From Lachnospiraceae bacterium (lineage in GTDB: Bacteria; Bacillota; Clostridia; Lachnospirales; Lachnospiraceae): DNA of 64,000 bases. The stretch lies in contig JAFYYN010000043.1 of NCBI GenBank assembly GCA_017557525.1, positions 62,001 through 126,000 on the forward strand. The letters run 5' to 3'. Under the pieces are notes generated by a model that worked only from the letters and a program-made list of their open reading frames with translations, made no database searches and was not told the origin of the DNA. A program made the translations under genes and the position numbers. Within the stretch, counting starts at the first letter, position 1; each line of letters opens with the position of its first letter. This document shows, in pieces, positions 8,440-17,938 of the stretch.

Positions 8440-10908
8440 TCATCCAACTTTGATCTTGATTTTATCAAAATGTCCGTTTTCTGAAACAGCATAGATGTAG
8501 CAGGTTCCCTTTTTAACACCTGTAACCTTGCCGTTTTTTGAAACCTTTGCCACAGAAGTATTTGTAGAAATGTATCTTATGGCCTTGATCTTTCCGGTAG
8601 CGATATCCGCCTCATCAGCTTCATTAAGCTCTCTTGATACAGAAAGCCTGATCACCTTTCCTTTTTTAAGTGAAACTGTCTCATCGCCTTCTATATTGAC
8701 ACTACAGGTATCTGTTTTCTCCGTATTCTTTGCCCCGGCAACGTAGCATTTAAGGCTCTTATCCAAAATGGTCTCTTTTCCGTTTGAGTCCTTGTCGAAA
8801 GCAACCACATAATATTTATAGGTCTTATTACCCTTTACCTTATGATCAAAGCTTAAGGTCAGCGCATCCACAGTACCAAGCTCCTTGTACTTATTACCGA
8901 TAGCGGCTCCATATACCTTGTATTGCTTTGCGCCCTGTACAGCGTCCCATTTGATCGTATTTTTATCACCTGCAGATGTTGCAGAAACGATAAAGGGATA
9001 TGGTTCAACAGAGAAATTCACAGTTGATGAATTACCAAATGCATCGGTAACCTTCAGAGTATAAGGTGAGTCTGACCCGGCCACTATAAATTTACGGAAA
9101 TCAAGATACTCACTGTTACTGCCATTCGAAAGCAACATGGTAATTTTCGATACATCCTTTAAAGTTATCATCTGTGCATTGTCATAGGTTTTGCCTTCCT
9201 CAACGCCTTCAATGACCGGTGCATCGCTGTCATCGTACAGGTCTATAATTCTGTCCAGAAAGCTGTTCAGATCTTCCTTTTCCCACTTTACAGTAAGTCC
9301 TGCACTTGAAAATGCTTTATCATATGGTCCTGAACCATTTTTTATCAGCTCTATATAAATCTCAAGGGCCTTATCAAAATCCTCATTGGACTTTTCATAT
9401 ATCTCAAGTGCATTTGCGGCTGAAGTCGCATAACTGATATAATAACCCGGATATTCATAAATATGCGGAACTGCAAACCACGTCGTAAATCCCATAGGAA
9501 AATACTTATACTGAATTTTGTCAAGTACCTCTATAAGCTCATCTGCAGATTTATAATCACCTTTGTAAGCAGTGATCTCTATCTCTGCTACCATAACGCA
9601 CTCCAGCATCTCTTCCAGAGTCTTCCCAAGATGCTTCATTTCCGCGGTTTTACTGGCTTCTCCCAAAATCTCAGGATAATAGTGAGAGAAAAGGAACTCC
9701 ATTCCCTGAGAATACGTCTCTTCCAGATCCAAAGTATTCATCATGTTAACGCTGATATTTCTCCAGTAAAAAGCGTCATAATGTCCAAACTCATGCGTAA
9801 GCGTCTCCAATTCCGTCAGCTTATTCATCGATTCGTTCATACATATAAAGGGCATGCCTAAAGATGGTAAAGCACTGGTAAATGAAATGGGCGTATTACC
9901 TGCGGGAATTATATCACAGCTTTCCGTTTCCAGCATATAATCATAGGCTTCCTTAAACTCAGGTGCCATCCTGCTTAAATACTCTCCGAGGACTTCCATG
10001 CTGCCGGCTTTGAGCGCCTCCCCGGATTCAGAGATCAGATAGTCCGCGTCATATGCGTTAAATAATGAGAGATAGGGTGACAGTTTTTTACGTATCTCTT
10101 CGCAAAAAACAAGACCGTCTTCCGGAGTATACTTTCTCATGTATATTACATCATATGCATAATCTATATAATTATCATAGCCCTGTAATCTAGCATACTC
10201 GTTATTATTCTGTACCAGACGGAAATAAACATCCTTTGCCTCACCCTTTATCTCATTTAAAATCTTAGGATAAAGATACATAATTGAAAAATCGGAAATC
10301 TCACCGCCATAATACGCATCGAGCAGAGTATATACGGTATATTCCTTTCCTAAATACTCAATGGTTGGATTGATATCATAGAATTCCTTTACGATTTTTC
10401 TCTGTTTCTGTGAATATGCCAGTTCTTCCTCTGAAGGAACGTGTGACACAAGGATGCTGTTCATCATTGCCTCATCATACCACTCGCTAAAAGCATCCTT
10501 GCAGGGAGAAACGAATGCCTCCTGGAGCACCTCTATATACAATGTACCAAGCCTTTGAATATTGTCGGCACAATAATCGTCTTCTTCCTTCCAATATGGA
10601 TCCTGACTGGTTTTATTGTACATATATGCCGCATAGGATTCCATGTCAGTAAGCTTGTCAAGCTCAGTCTCTACTTTTGCCGCAATCTTTTGGACCTTAT
10701 CCTTATTTGCAGCCAGACTGCATAAAGACCTTATCTCATTGATATTATTCTCAAGTGCTTCAATATCGATATGCTCATATTCAAATTCTGAAAATTTTAT
10801 CCTTGAATGAGGGTAATTTTCCAGACGGTCAGAATCTGCATATACCGGAACATTGATAACCGAAACAGCTATCATAAAAGCTATTATGAAAGCCAAAAAC
10901 CTTTTCAT
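8440..10908 (-). CDS. Secreted M3-like metallopeptidase with C-terminal Ig-like domains
   Basis: An 822-residue exported protein. A signal peptide (residues 1-25, ending VYADS) precedes a long helical region and the zinc motif HEFGH at 372-376. The third ligand is probably Glu 397 in DLEETYSQG, fitting the M3 (oligoendopeptidase F) fold. After about residue 590 come an Ig/fibronectin-like segment (IVSATSAGDKNTIKWDAVQG...) and a C-terminal Big2-type repeat ending VTGVKKGTCYIYAVSENG, typical of Gram-positive surface proteins. M3 enzymes are usually cytoplasmic oligopeptidases without such domains, so this is an extracellular variant that probably binds a wall or surface polymer. No LPXTG sorting motif is seen. 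Transcribed alone. Confidence 0.8.
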   Translation of the reverse strand: MKRFLAFIIAFMIAVSVINVPVYADSDRLENYPHSRIKFSEFEYEHIDIEALENNINEIRSLCSLAANKDKVQKIAAKVETELDKLTDMESYAAYMYNKTSQDPYWKEEDDYCADNIQRLGTLYIEVLQEAFVSPCKDAFSEWYDEAMMNSILVSHVPSEEELAYSQKQRKIVKEFYDINPTIEYLGKEYTVYTLLDAYYGGEISDFSIMYLYPKILNEIKGEAKDVYFRLVQNNNEYARLQGYDNYIDYAYDVIYMRKYTPEDGLVFCEEIRKKLSPYLSLFNAYDADYLISESGEALKAGSMEVLGEYLSRMAPEFKEAYDYMLETESCDIIPAGNTPISFTSALPSLGMPFICMNESMNKLTELETLTHEFGHYDAFYWRNISVNMMNTLDLEETYSQGMEFLFSHYYPEILGEASKTAEMKHLGKTLEEMLECVMVAEIEITAYKGDYKSADELIEVLDKIQYKYFPMGFTTWFAVPHIYEYPGYYISYATSAANALEIYEKSNEDFDKALEIYIELIKNGSGPYDKAFSSAGLTVKWEKEDLNSFLDRIIDLYDDSDAPVIEGVEEGKTYDNAQMITLKDVSKITMLLSNGSNSEYLDFRKFIVAGSDSPYTLKVTDAFGNSSTVNFSVEPYPFIVSATSAGDKNTIKWDAVQGAKQYKVYGAAIGNKYKELGTVDALTLSFDHKVKGNKTYKYYVVAFDKDSNGKETILDKSLKCYVAGAKNTEKTDTCSVNIEGDETVSLKKGKVIRLSVSRELNEADEADIATGKIKAIRYISTNTSVAKVSKNGKVTGVKKGTCYIYAVSENGHFDKIKIKVG

Positions 10909-10952
10909 TTCATTTTCCTTTCAAACACGGTAGGTATTATATAACCTTTACC

Positions 10953-11006
10953 CTAAAAAGAGGTGTCATTAGGATGACAAAGTGCTGTCTTCCGGTAATG
11001 ACACCT
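10953..11006 (-). terminator. Rho-independent terminator of tkt
   Basis: AGGTGTCATTA (10961-10971) is the exact complement of TAATGACACCT (10996-11006), with a 24-base loop. On the minus strand the stem is followed by CTTTTTAG. It lies 40 bases past the tkt stop. Confidence 0.85.
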
Positions 11007-11045
11007 TTTATTTTATGTTTATCTACCTGTCAGTCGACAGCACAA

Positions 11046-13031
11046 TTACTTAATAACTGACTTAACCTTAGCTGCTACATTCTCAGCGGTAAATCCGAAC
11101 TTCTCAAATAAGAGGTTCTGAGGTGCTGAAGCACCAAAGCCTTCCATTGTAAGTGTAGCACCGTCAAGTCCAACATACTTGCCCCAGCCGAAGTCTGAAA
11201 GAGCCTCAACTGCAACTCTTGCACGTACACTCTTGGGAAGTACGCTCTCCTTGTACTCTGCGCTCTGCTCCTCGAACAGATCCATACAAGGCATTGAAAC
11301 TACTCTTACATCGATACCCTCTGCCTTTAAGAGCTCCTTAGCCTTTACAGAAATGCTAACCTCTGAACCTGTAGCGATGATGATCGCATCGGGAGTAGCC
11401 TTCTCTGAATCCTGGATTACATAGCCACCCTTAAGAGCATCCTTAGATGAACCTGCGATCTGAGGAAGATTCTGACGGGTAAGAACAAGTCCGGTAGGAG
11501 TATTCTTTGATGTTACTGCACTGTACCAAGCTGCAAGGGTCTCTGTAGCATCACAGGGCCTGAACATATGGAAGTTAGGAAGTGCACGCCACATAGCTGC
11601 CTGCTCGATAGGCTCATGTGTAGGTCCGTCCTCACCAACACCGATACTGTCATGAGTAAAGATGAAAGCTGTAGGGATCTTCATAAGTGAAGCAAGTCTT
11701 GCCATAGGCTTTGTATAATCTGAGAATACGAAGAAGGTTGCGCCGTATCCACGAAGTCCGTAAAGTGTGATACCGTTAGCTATAGCTGCCATTGACTGCT
11801 CACGAACACCGTAGTGGATATTTCTGCCTGTGCCATCCTCCTTGGAGAAGAAAGGCTCGTTCTTCATATCTGAAATGTTTGAAGGAGCAAGGTCTGCAGA
11901 ACCGCCAAATAATCCGGGAACGTATTCCTTTACGCGGTTAAGAGCCATACCTGAAAGCTTACGTGTAGCCTCGGGCTTGTCCTCGAACTTCCAGTACTCA
12001 TCATTATTGATAAGATCCTTAGCGATATCAAGGTTGAAATCATCCTCGATTGCCTTCTTTAACTCAGGGAACTTAGCGCAGTAATCAGCGTAAAGCTTGT
12101 TCCAAGCCTCCTCAGCCTTAGCGCCGTTCTCAGCAAGTGCAGCATAGTTAGCATAAACCTCATCGGGTACGAAGAAAGGCTCTGTGCTGGGCCAGCCAAT
12201 GTTTTCCTTTAATGCTAATACATTCTCATCACCCAGAGGCTCGCCGTGTGCCTTAGCAGAACCTTCCTTAGCAGGACAGCCCTTACCAATCTTGGTCTTG
12301 AACATAATGAAGCTGGGCTTATCCTCGCAAGCCTTAGCTTCCTTGATAGCCTTCTGGATTGCATCCATATCATGACCGTTCTCAACTACGATTGTCTGGA
12401 ATCCGAATGCTTCAAATCTCTTCTCAACATTCTCTGCGAATGCGATATCGGTTGAACCCTCGATGGTGATATTATTTGAATCATAAAGAACTATGAGCTT
12501 TCCAAGTCCTAAAGTACCTGCAAGTGAGAATGCCTCAGATGAGATACCCTCCATCATACAGCCGTCTCCGCCGAGTACGTATGTATAATGATCAAATACC
12601 TTGTAGCCATCCTTGTTGTACTTAGCAGCCATATGCTTTTCAGCCATAGCCATACCAACTGCCATTGCCATACCCTGTCCAAGAGGTCCTGTTGTAGCCT
12701 CTACACCCTTGGTATGTCTGTACTCGGGATGTCCGGGTGTAAGTGAATCCATCTGTCTAAACTGCATAAGGTCTTCCTTCTTAAGACCATATCCAAACAG
12801 ATGAAGAAGTGAATATAATAATGTTGAACCATGTCCGCCTGAAAGGATGAAACGGTCTCTGTTTCTCCACTCAGGATTCTTAGGATTGTGGTTCATCTCT
12901 TTTCCCCATAAAACATATGCGATATCTGCACAACCTAAAGGAAGTCCGGGATGACCTGACTTAGCCTTCTGAATAGCGTCTGCTGCCAATACTCTTATGG
13001 CATTTGCTGACATAACATCAATATTGCTCAT
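11046..13031 (-). CDS. tkt: Transketolase
   Basis: A 661-residue thiamine diphosphate enzyme of the pentose phosphate pathway that moves two-carbon ketol units and supplies erythrose 4-phosphate. The N-terminal cofactor domain shows GHPGLPLGCADI, the GDGCMMEG metal/cofactor motif near residue 157, and the following DSNNITIEG. The pyrimidine-domain active site has FVFSDYTKPMARL and HDSIGVGEDGPTHEP. Length is typical. It follows the aroC-A-B-tyrA-aroF block, fitting metabolically because DAHP synthase uses erythrose 4-phosphate. It also has its own promoter (13109-13137), AGGAGG ribosome site and terminator, so it can be expressed independently of aromatic demand. Confidence 0.97.
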   Translation of the reverse strand: MSNIDVMSANAIRVLAADAIQKAKSGHPGLPLGCADIAYVLWGKEMNHNPKNPEWRNRDRFILSGGHGSTLLYSLLHLFGYGLKKEDLMQFRQMDSLTPGHPEYRHTKGVEATTGPLGQGMAMAVGMAMAEKHMAAKYNKDGYKVFDHYTYVLGGDGCMMEGISSEAFSLAGTLGLGKLIVLYDSNNITIEGSTDIAFAENVEKRFEAFGFQTIVVENGHDMDAIQKAIKEAKACEDKPSFIMFKTKIGKGCPAKEGSAKAHGEPLGDENVLALKENIGWPSTEPFFVPDEVYANYAALAENGAKAEEAWNKLYADYCAKFPELKKAIEDDFNLDIAKDLINNDEYWKFEDKPEATRKLSGMALNRVKEYVPGLFGGSADLAPSNISDMKNEPFFSKEDGTGRNIHYGVREQSMAAIANGITLYGLRGYGATFFVFSDYTKPMARLASLMKIPTAFIFTHDSIGVGEDGPTHEPIEQAAMWRALPNFHMFRPCDATETLAAWYSAVTSKNTPTGLVLTRQNLPQIAGSSKDALKGGYVIQDSEKATPDAIIIATGSEVSISVKAKELLKAEGIDVRVVSMPCMDLFEEQSAEYKESVLPKSVRARVAVEALSDFGWGKYVGLDGATLTMEGFGASAPQNLLFEKFGFTAENVAAKVKSVIK

Positions 13032-13108
13032 AGTAGCCTCCTGATATTTTTATTTGGCGACCTGCCAGCGATCCGTTCCGCAACAGGCCATACCTCTGAT
13101 TGTACACT

Positions 13109-13137
13109 ATCATAGCACAAAAAAAGATTTTAAGCAA
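13109..13137 (-). promoter_or_regulatory. Probable tkt promoter
   Basis: TTGCTT, 17 bases, TATGAT on the minus strand, in the 129-base gap between aroC and tkt. Confidence 0.6.
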
Positions 13138-13160
13138 ACAAAATTTTATTATGTTTTCCT

Positions 13161-14312
13161 TTACGCGTTTATGATATCATATAATGCCAGGGCTGCTGCT
13201 GCCTCCACAACCGGTACCGCACGCGGTACGATACAGGGGTCGTGCCTGCCGGGTACAACAAGCTTAGCCTCTTGCATAGTACTCAGGTTAATGCTGTCCT
13301 GCTCTTTAGCTATCGAAGGAGTGGGTTTAAAAGCAACCCTGAAGGTTATCGGCATACCGTCAGATATACCGCCGAGAATACCGCCGCAGTTGTTTGTCCT
13401 GGTTTTTACCTGTCCGTTTTCAAGACAGAAAGCATCATTATTCTGACTTCCTGTAAGCCCTGCTGCCTCAAAACCGTTTCCAAATTCAAGACCCTTAACC
13501 GCAGGTATCCCGAATATGATCTGTGCCAGCTTATTTTCAATACCGTCAAACATAGGATCACCTATGCCTGCAGGTACTCCGAAAATCGCACACTCCACTA
13601 TTCCGCCTACAGAGTCACCCTCTGCCTTTTTCTCTGCGATAAGCTCCTGCATTTTCCTGCCGCTTTCCTCGGAAATAGTAGGGAAATCACCCTCTGCACC
13701 CGGGTTTACGATATCTATATGAAAACTTTCTTTGTTTTCTCCATCGCCCATGACCGTTCCAGCATCATCTGCTTTCGTATCAATTCCGCCTCCAAGACAA
13801 TATGCTGTAAGATCACCCTCATCCTTAACGCCCCCGATAGAAGCAATACGGGTGCAGATGCGGATGCCCTTTTCCTCTAAAAGCTGCAAAACTATACCGC
13901 CCGCTATACACATGGGTGCAGTAAGCCTGCCTGAGAAATGACCTCCTCCGGTATAATCACGGTTTTCACCATACCTGATAAACCCTGTATAATCAGCATG
14001 TCCGGGACGAGGTATGTCCTTTAAAATATCATAATCCTGTGATCTTGTATTAGTATTCATGATCACAGCAGCTATGGGCGTACCACAGGTAGTGTCACCA
14101 ACCACGCCACTTAAAAATTCAGGCTTATCAGCTTCCTTTCTGGTAGTAGAAAACGCATTTCTGCCCGGAGCTCTTCTCTCCATAAAGCGATCCAGCTTTT
14201 CAAAATCTATCTTTTTTCCGGCAGGGATCCCTTCAAGAGTCATACCGATCCCTTTGGAGTGTGACTGTCCGAATATCGTAAGTTTTATATTTTTACCGTA
14301 ACTGCTGCTCAT
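13161..14312 (-). CDS. aroC: Chorismate synthase
   Basis: Catalyses the last shikimate-pathway step, the FMN-dependent 1,4-elimination converting EPSP to chorismate. The 383-residue sequence carries the family signatures: FGQSHSKGIGMTLEGIPAG at the N-terminus, the RRAPGRNAFSTTRKEADKPEFLSG segment, RPGHADYTG, GGGHFSGRLTAPMCIAGG, and the C-terminal GRHDPCIVPRAVPVVEA. Start at ATG 14312 with GGGGG five bases upstream. Last biosynthetic gene of the aromatic block; aroA ends 59 bases upstream. Confidence 0.97.
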   Translation of the reverse strand: MSSSYGKNIKLTIFGQSHSKGIGMTLEGIPAGKKIDFEKLDRFMERRAPGRNAFSTTRKEADKPEFLSGVVGDTTCGTPIAAVIMNTNTRSQDYDILKDIPRPGHADYTGFIRYGENRDYTGGGHFSGRLTAPMCIAGGIVLQLLEEKGIRICTRIASIGGVKDEGDLTAYCLGGGIDTKADDAGTVMGDGENKESFHIDIVNPGAEGDFPTISEESGRKMQELIAEKKAEGDSVGGIVECAIFGVPAGIGDPMFDGIENKLAQIIFGIPAVKGLEFGNGFEAAGLTGSQNNDAFCLENGQVKTRTNNCGGILGGISDGMPITFRVAFKPTPSIAKEQDSINLSTMQEAKLVVPGRHDPCIVPRAVPVVEAAAALALYDIINA

Positions 14313-14371
14313 ATGAACCCCCTGTCATAATTTCAAATCTTAAACCTGACCGATCAGCCTTATAGCTGACA

Positions 14372-15760
14372 TTATGCGTGTAAAGAGTCTATAACATCCC
14401 AGAAACCTGGGAATGACTTGTCTGTACACTCTGCGCCATTAACAGTTACTTCACTGCTGCATATACCTGCTGCCACTGCCGCAGACATTGCTATACGGTG
14501 GTCATTAAAGGAATCGACTGTGCCGCCCGAAAGCGCATTTTTACCATGTATCAGGAGCCCGTCCTCTGTTTCCTCGATGTCTGCTCCAAGTGCTTTAAGC
14601 ATTGCGGTGGTAGTAGCTAACCTGTCCGATTCTTTTATACGGAGTCTCTCTGCATGTATTATCCTGGTTTCACCTATAGCCCCTGCTGCCACAACGCTTA
14701 TGACAGGCACAAGATCAGGTATGCGGGAAGCGTCTATTATCTGACCTTCAAGCTTTCCTTTCTTGACAGTTATTGCTGCAAGCTTACCCTTGATTTCTTT
14801 GTCTTTTTCTGCCAAACTTCTATACTCAGCAAGCGTAATCCCGGAAAATAACTCGGATTGAATTCCCTCTTCCATATTTTTATCAGGAAAATATACATTT
14901 ATTTCAGCTCCAAATTTATCCAGGATATTTACAATTTCCTTATCCCCCTGGACAGAGTCCAGGTTAAGTCCGGTAACAGTCATGCCTTCTTGCGAAAAAG
15001 CACCCATACAAAGAGGAAATGCTGCAGAAGACCAGTCCTTTTCAACTGTTAGTTTCCCAGCAACCCTGTATTTCTGGTTGCCCGAGATATAAAATAAATA
15101 ACCCTGACGATTAAAGCGTATACCTGCTGCCTCAACTGCCCTTACAGTCATCTCTATATAATCGCCGGACTCAACCGTACCTGTTACATTAAGCGCGCTG
15201 TTTTCAGGCAGTACCGGCAGCGCCATAAGCAGACCCGATATATACTGTGAGGAAATATTCCCCGGTATATCAAAGTTTCCGCCTTTAAGCTGTCCCCTGC
15301 AATATAATATCTGCCCATCCTTAATAAAGCTCATGCCATGTTCTGAAAGCACGTCTGTTAATGGTCCCAATGGTCTTTCCGAAAGCCTGCCCTCCATATG
15401 AAAAGCTGCATCAATACCCAGGGCACCAGCAATAGGTATCATAAAACGGAGCGTTGACCCGCTTTCTCCACAGGAAAGATGGGCATACATGGCAGAATTA
15501 CCCGAATGATCGATTGTTTTTACCACAGGCTTAACCTTTATTATAGTATTATGCCCGTCCCCATTGGACATGGAGATATTTGCACCCAAAGCATTAAGAC
15601 ATTTCACGGTTGCAGAAATATCCTTTGAGATGCCATCACATATGATATCACATCCATTTTCCGAAAGAGCCGCAGTTATCAGCATCCTGTGCGCCCATGA
15701 TTTCGACGCAGGGACAGTTACACAGCCGCTTTTTTGTCCACAAGGTACCTTTATCGTCAT
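14372..15760 (-). CDS. aroA: 3-phosphoshikimate 1-carboxyvinyltransferase (EPSP synthase)
   Basis: Joins phosphoenolpyruvate to shikimate 3-phosphate to make EPSP, the target of glyphosate. The family motifs are visible: KSWAHRMLITAALSENG at the N-terminus, the GESGSTLRFMIPIAG phosphate-binding loop, RLSERPLGPL, SSQYISGLLMALP, and the C-terminal RIKESDRL and FNDHRIAMSAAVAA. At 462 residues it is longer than the usual ~427, because of an extra segment near residues 275-330 (around FPDKNMEEGIQSELFSG). ATG 15760 follows AAGGAG at good spacing. Part of the aromatic operon, 35 bases after aroB. Confidence 0.95.
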   Translation of the reverse strand: MTIKVPCGQKSGCVTVPASKSWAHRMLITAALSENGCDIICDGISKDISATVKCLNALGANISMSNGDGHNTIIKVKPVVKTIDHSGNSAMYAHLSCGESGSTLRFMIPIAGALGIDAAFHMEGRLSERPLGPLTDVLSEHGMSFIKDGQILYCRGQLKGGNFDIPGNISSQYISGLLMALPVLPENSALNVTGTVESGDYIEMTVRAVEAAGIRFNRQGYLFYISGNQKYRVAGKLTVEKDWSSAAFPLCMGAFSQEGMTVTGLNLDSVQGDKEIVNILDKFGAEINVYFPDKNMEEGIQSELFSGITLAEYRSLAEKDKEIKGKLAAITVKKGKLEGQIIDASRIPDLVPVISVVAAGAIGETRIIHAERLRIKESDRLATTTAMLKALGADIEETEDGLLIHGKNALSGGTVDSFNDHRIAMSAAVAAGICSSEVTVNGAECTDKSFPGFWDVIDSLHA

Positions 15761-15795
15761 ACAAACTCCTTATAAGGCTAAATACATACTCTTTA

Positions 15796-16875
15796 TCAGT
15801 CTTCAACTCCGCCCTCTGCGAGCCAGCCCTTAAGCTTATCTGTCTGGATCTTCATTATCCTGCAATTACCTATGGCTGTCGGAACTATCAGGTTAGTCAC
15901 GCTGCCGGTATTTTTCTTGTCAACCAGCATCGCCTCATACATTTCCTGCACATGGAAAGGAATATCTTTGGGCAGTTCATATCTGTCAAGAAGCTCAAGG
16001 ACTCTTACTGCTGTTTCCCTGGAACACAGCCCCATCTCAGAGGCAGCCCTTGTCACTGCAGCCATACCCATCGCCACTGCCTGTCCGTGCAGGATGCTGT
16101 ACCCGCTGCAGGTTTCTACTGCATGTCCGAAGGTGTGCCCAAGATTAAGCTTCATCCTGAGACCCGTATCAAACTCGTCGTTTTCCACATAATGCTTTTT
16201 TATGGTAACACAGGTCGCTATCACATGCTCATACTGCTCTGAAACAGGCTTCTCCAAAAGCTCATCAAAGAATTCGTCACTCTCTAAGATAGCATACTTT
16301 ATGATTTCTCCGCAACCGCACTCATATTCCTCTTTGGGCAGGGTTTTCAGTGTATCTATATCACAGAGCACAAGTCTTGGCTGGTAAAAGGCACCCACCT
16401 GGTTTTTCCCGCTTTTTAGGTCAACTGCAGTTTTTCCGCCCACGGATGAATCAACTGCGGCTAAAAGCGAAGTCGGTACCTGGATAAAGCTGATACCTCT
16501 CTGATATGAAGCAGCGGCAAAGCCTGACAGATCGCCGACTACTCCGCCTCCTAAAGCCACTATCATATCACTGCGCTTAACCTTAGATTCGCACATAAAC
16601 TCTAACAATTCACCGTATGTGGCAAGACTCTTGCTTTTTTCTCCGTGAGGGAAAACAAATTCCAAGGTCTTAAAGCCCTTGTCATTTAAGGCTTTCTTTA
16701 ATCTTTCACCATATAAAGGAAATACATTGTCATCAGAAACTATCACAGCAGTAATGTTAGAAAATCCCGACTGCAGCTTTAATGCATCTGCTATATAATT
16801 GCCCGCCCTGTCGAGCAGATTGTTACCTATCACCACCTCATAATCAGTGGATGCGTAAATCTGTATTCTCTCCAT
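15796..16875 (-). CDS. aroB: 3-dehydroquinate synthase
   Basis: Second step of the shikimate pathway: NAD- and metal-dependent cyclisation of DAHP to 3-dehydroquinate. Motifs include VSDDNVFPLYG, HGEKSKSL, GGGVVGDLSGFAAASYQRG, VPTSLLAAVDSSVGGKTAV, GEIIKYAI and the metal-ligand region NLGHTFGHAVE. 359 residues is standard. It lies between tyrA (80-base gap) and aroA (35-base gap), all on the minus strand, consistent with one transcript from the attenuated aroF promoter. Confidence 0.97.
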   Translation of the reverse strand: MERIQIYASTDYEVVIGNNLLDRAGNYIADALKLQSGFSNITAVIVSDDNVFPLYGERLKKALNDKGFKTLEFVFPHGEKSKSLATYGELLEFMCESKVKRSDMIVALGGGVVGDLSGFAAASYQRGISFIQVPTSLLAAVDSSVGGKTAVDLKSGKNQVGAFYQPRLVLCDIDTLKTLPKEEYECGCGEIIKYAILESDEFFDELLEKPVSEQYEHVIATCVTIKKHYVENDEFDTGLRMKLNLGHTFGHAVETCSGYSILHGQAVAMGMAAVTRAASEMGLCSRETAVRVLELLDRYELPKDIPFHVQEMYEAMLVDKKNTGSVTNLIVPTAIGNCRIMKIQTDKLKGWLAEGGVED

Positions 16876-16955
16876 ACTCTGTGTTCCTTTCCGTTATAAA
16901 CATGAGCCTCGTATCCTAAAGGATGCGCCCGTCTTAGTATTACTTATCTATTATA

Positions 16956-17786
16956 TCATCCGTCAACTTCTTCCTTGCGTTTCTTACCGTCATCAAGAAG
17001 CTTAATGAGTCCTTCCCTGTCATCCTTTTCTATGGCATCCCTGTATTCCGAAAGATTTCTGATCAAAAGGTCTATCTCGTTTATCAGATAATCTTTGTTG
17101 TCAAGGAAAAGCTCTGCCCACATCTGCGGATTAAGCCAGGCTACTCTTGTCATATCCTTGTAGCTGCCTGCAGAAAAGCCCTTGTGCTTTAAAGCTGTGG
17201 GACTTTTAACATAAGCATTTGATACAACATGTGCCAGCTGGGATGTAAAAGCAATCATTTCATCATGCTTTTCCGCGGTAGTAACAGTAATCTTTCTAAA
17301 GCCCGCTGGAGCTAATAACTCCTTAATCCTGTCCAAAAGGACGATATTATCATACTCCGGAGGTACAATGACCATCGGAGCACCCTTAAACAGGGTTTCC
17401 TTGGCATATTTAAAGCCCGAATACTGAGTACCTGCCATCGGATGCCCACCTATATAAAGGAATCCATATTTTTCAGCTATCTTAACTCCTTCATACATGG
17501 GTACACGCTTAGTACCACAGCAGTCAATAACCACCGGTTTCTTACCTATATAAGGACCCATCTCGGAAAGAAAATCAACGACTGCCTGAGGGTACACACA
17601 TATAAGTATAAGATCGCATTCCCCGATATTCTCTTTCGTAAGTTCCCCATCTACAGCATCGGAAAGCTCCGCAAAACCAAGCACCGATTTATCAAGCTCC
17701 TTAGCCAAAACCTTTTCACCTGCTGCATGATATGCCTTTGCAAACGAGCCTCCTATAAGGCCCAGACCAACTATCCCAGCTACCAT
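16956..17786 (-). CDS. tyrA: Prephenate dehydrogenase
   Basis: Oxidises prephenate to 4-hydroxyphenylpyruvate for tyrosine synthesis. The N-terminal NAD-binding motif GLGLIGGS is at residues 6-13, followed by the conserved VIDCCGTKR, GHPMAGTQYSGF and SQLAHVVSNAYV segments with the catalytic His regions. 276 residues matches a dehydrogenase-only TyrA with no ACT domain and no fused chorismate mutase, so feedback control at the protein level may be absent here and lie upstream. Separated from aroF by the 126-bp palindromic repeat at 17808-17933. Confidence 0.94.
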   Translation of the reverse strand: MVAGIVGLGLIGGSFAKAYHAAGEKVLAKELDKSVLGFAELSDAVDGELTKENIGECDLILICVYPQAVVDFLSEMGPYIGKKPVVIDCCGTKRVPMYEGVKIAEKYGFLYIGGHPMAGTQYSGFKYAKETLFKGAPMVIVPPEYDNIVLLDRIKELLAPAGFRKITVTTAEKHDEMIAFTSQLAHVVSNAYVKSPTALKHKGFSAGSYKDMTRVAWLNPQMWAELFLDNKDYLINEIDLLIRNLSEYRDAIEKDDREGLIKLLDDGKKRKEEVDG

Positions 17787-17807
17787 TTTCTTTTCCCCTC
17801 TCTTTCA

Positions 17808-17933
17808 AAACACCTCATCAGTCAGCCTTACGGCTGACAGCTTCCCCTCAAGGGGAAGCCTGGATTCTCTACTGTTCTAGCCTTCCCCTTGAGGGGAAGG
17901 TGTCACGCCTTTGGCGTAACGGATGAGGTGTTT
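17808..17933. repeat. Full-length dispersed palindromic repeat (MITE-like) between aroF and tyrA
   Basis: Terminal inverted repeats of 12 bases (AAACACCTCATC and GATGAGGTGTTT) enclose four hairpins: GTCAGC/GGCTGAC, GCTTCCCC/GGGGAAGC, CTTCCCC/GGGGAAG, and ACGCC/GGCGT. The element sits inside the aromatic operon, starting 6 bases past the aroF stop. Partial copies occur at 7606, 55420, 59784 and 61204. Confidence 0.8.
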
Positions 17934-17938
17934 CTTCT

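Noticed and set aside
13242-13880. 212-residue plus-strand ORF opposite aroC
   Set aside because: Antisense shadow of a well-conserved gene; codon pattern and composition follow the aroC frame.
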